A stretch of 6,908 nt of DNA from NCBI GenBank assembly GCA_964498585.1, contig CAZCHH010000098.1, positions 1 to 6,908 of the forward strand. Reading direction: 5' to 3'. Under the pieces are notes generated by a model. It ran no database searches, had not been told where the DNA came from, and worked only from the letters and a program-made list of their open reading frames with translations. Of the stretch, positions 6,485-6,908 are shown piece by piece. The DNA is from JAAYJM01 sp964498585. Its GTDB lineage: Bacteria; Bacteroidota; Ignavibacteria; Kapaibacteriales; UBA2268. Position numbers and translations under genes: made by a program. Within the stretch, counting starts at the first letter, position 1, and every line of letters starts with the position of its first letter.

Positions 6485-6529
6485 AGATGAACTCCTCTTT
6501 CCCAAGTGGAGTTCATCTGTCTTTTTTTT
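6485..6529 (+). terminator. Intrinsic terminator, plus strand
   Basis: AGATGAACTCC (6485-6495) and GGAGTTCATCT (6508-6518) form a perfect 11-bp stem, extended inside by CTT/AAG after a T/T mismatch, with a TCCC loop. After GTC comes a run of eight T (6522-6529). The orientation fits plus-strand transcription arriving from the glycosyltransferase side. The T run overlaps the stop codon (6528-6530) of the convergent minus-strand gene. The stem is related to the repeat at 6245-6278, so this looks like a repeat serving as a terminator. Confidence 0.8.
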
Positions 6530-6908
6530 ATTTACCCACAATCATAAACGAAGAAACTTTCTTGCTTCCAGAACTCAACACGACATTATACATTCCATTT
6601 GCTAAATTACTTGCATCAAAGCTTATTCTGTGTATTCCAGCAGAATAAACGTGGTTTCCAATCTTTGCAACTAATTCGCCAGTAGAAGTATAAATCTGTA
6701 TTTCGGCGTTTGCTTCGTCAGTTAAACTGAATTCAAAAACAACATTGCTTTCGACTGGGTTTGGAATGTTTTTAATTGACATTCCAAATCCAGATTCGTT
6801 ATGTGCACTTGCTTTTGCTAAATAGATTGAATTTGTTTTGTAGTAAAGTTCGTTTTGTTCTGAATTGCCAGATATTTCTTTAATTTGAGTTAAAGAAATT
6901 TCTTTGCT
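6528..6908 (-). CDS. C-terminus of a T9SS-secreted protein (type A sorting domain), N-terminus outside window
   Basis: The minus frame is open from the right edge to a TAA at 6528-6530, giving the last 126 residues of a longer protein. The frame continues upstream of the ATG at 6782 without a stop, so that Met is internal. The last roughly 80 residues fit the Por secretion-system type A C-terminal sorting domain: an IPNPVES opening, VVFEFSLTDEANAEIQIY, a TGELV turn, SFDASNLANGMYNVVL, and a short basic end (MIVGK). In this family the domain directs export across the outer membrane by the T9SS and is usually removed or used for attachment through A-LPS. The segment before it (about 45 residues) shows no domain I recognise. 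The catalytic or binding part of the protein is not in view. Confidence 0.92.
   Translation of the reverse strand, partial: SKEISLTQIKEISGNSEQNELYYKTNSIYLAKASAHNESGFGMSIKNIPNPVESNVVFEFSLTDEANAEIQIYTSTGELVAKIGNHVYSAGIHRISFDASNLANGMYNVVLSSGSKKVSSFMIVGK

Larger units (their letters stand above)
6078..6527. other. Gene-free intergenic region packed with palindromic repeats
   Basis: This 450-bp stretch between convergent genes holds no credible gene. Almost all of it is accounted for by six or more inverted repeats, listed separately, with short A-rich spacers. Short open frames on both strands (6229-6438 plus, 6183-6473 minus) overlap each other, run through the palindromes and encode nothing recognisable. 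A plus-strand transcript from the glycosyltransferase gene could run through this region to the terminator at 6485-6529, giving a long hairpin-rich 3' UTR. That is inference. Confidence 0.75.

Noticed and set aside
6098..6520. CRISPR array
   Set aside because: The repeats are palindromes of different sequence and spacing, without a regular identical direct repeat and unique spacers, and no cas gene is present.
6528..6782. A complete 84-residue protein starting at the ATG at 6782
   Set aside because: The same frame stays open upstream to the window edge, and the product is a sorting domain, which occurs only as the tail of a larger protein.

Overview
The window is an AT-rich stretch from a member of the Bacteroidota, probably a free-living or environmental Bacteroidales or Flavobacteriia relative. 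The main evidence is a C-terminal type IX secretion (T9SS) sorting domain at the right edge. Supporting evidence is a large secreted protein built from fibronectin-III-like and propeller modules at the left edge, and dispersed palindromic repeats of a kind I recall from this phylum. I cannot name a genus.

Layout. Positions 1-2941 (minus strand) hold the N-terminal 980 codons of a very large exported multidomain protein whose C-terminus lies outside the window. A 337-bp divergent spacer (2942-3278) carries an AT-rich inverted repeat. Positions 3279-4766 (plus) encode a 495-residue, all-helical, TPR-like protein of unknown function, closed by a clear intrinsic terminator. A short spacer with one palindromic repeat leads into a complete GT-B family 4 glycosyltransferase at 4950-6077 (plus). 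Next come 450 bp without a credible gene (6078-6527), packed with at least six palindromic elements of three or four sequence types and ending in a strong plus-strand terminator. Positions 6528-6908 (minus) are the last 126 codons of a second T9SS cargo protein.

How the genes relate. The two minus-strand genes encode secreted or surface proteins, and the two plus-strand genes encode a probably cytoplasmic helical protein and a cytosolic glycosyltransferase. No operon is evident. The glycosyltransferase stands alone, lies between two copies of the same palindromic repeat, and looks less AT-rich than the gene before it. A link between the glycosyltransferase and glycosylation or anchoring of the T9SS cargo is possible but is only inference.

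I see no defence system, CRISPR array, transposase, rRNA or tRNA. The most unusual content is the palindrome-rich intergenic DNA, including two repeat copies whose differences preserve base pairing.
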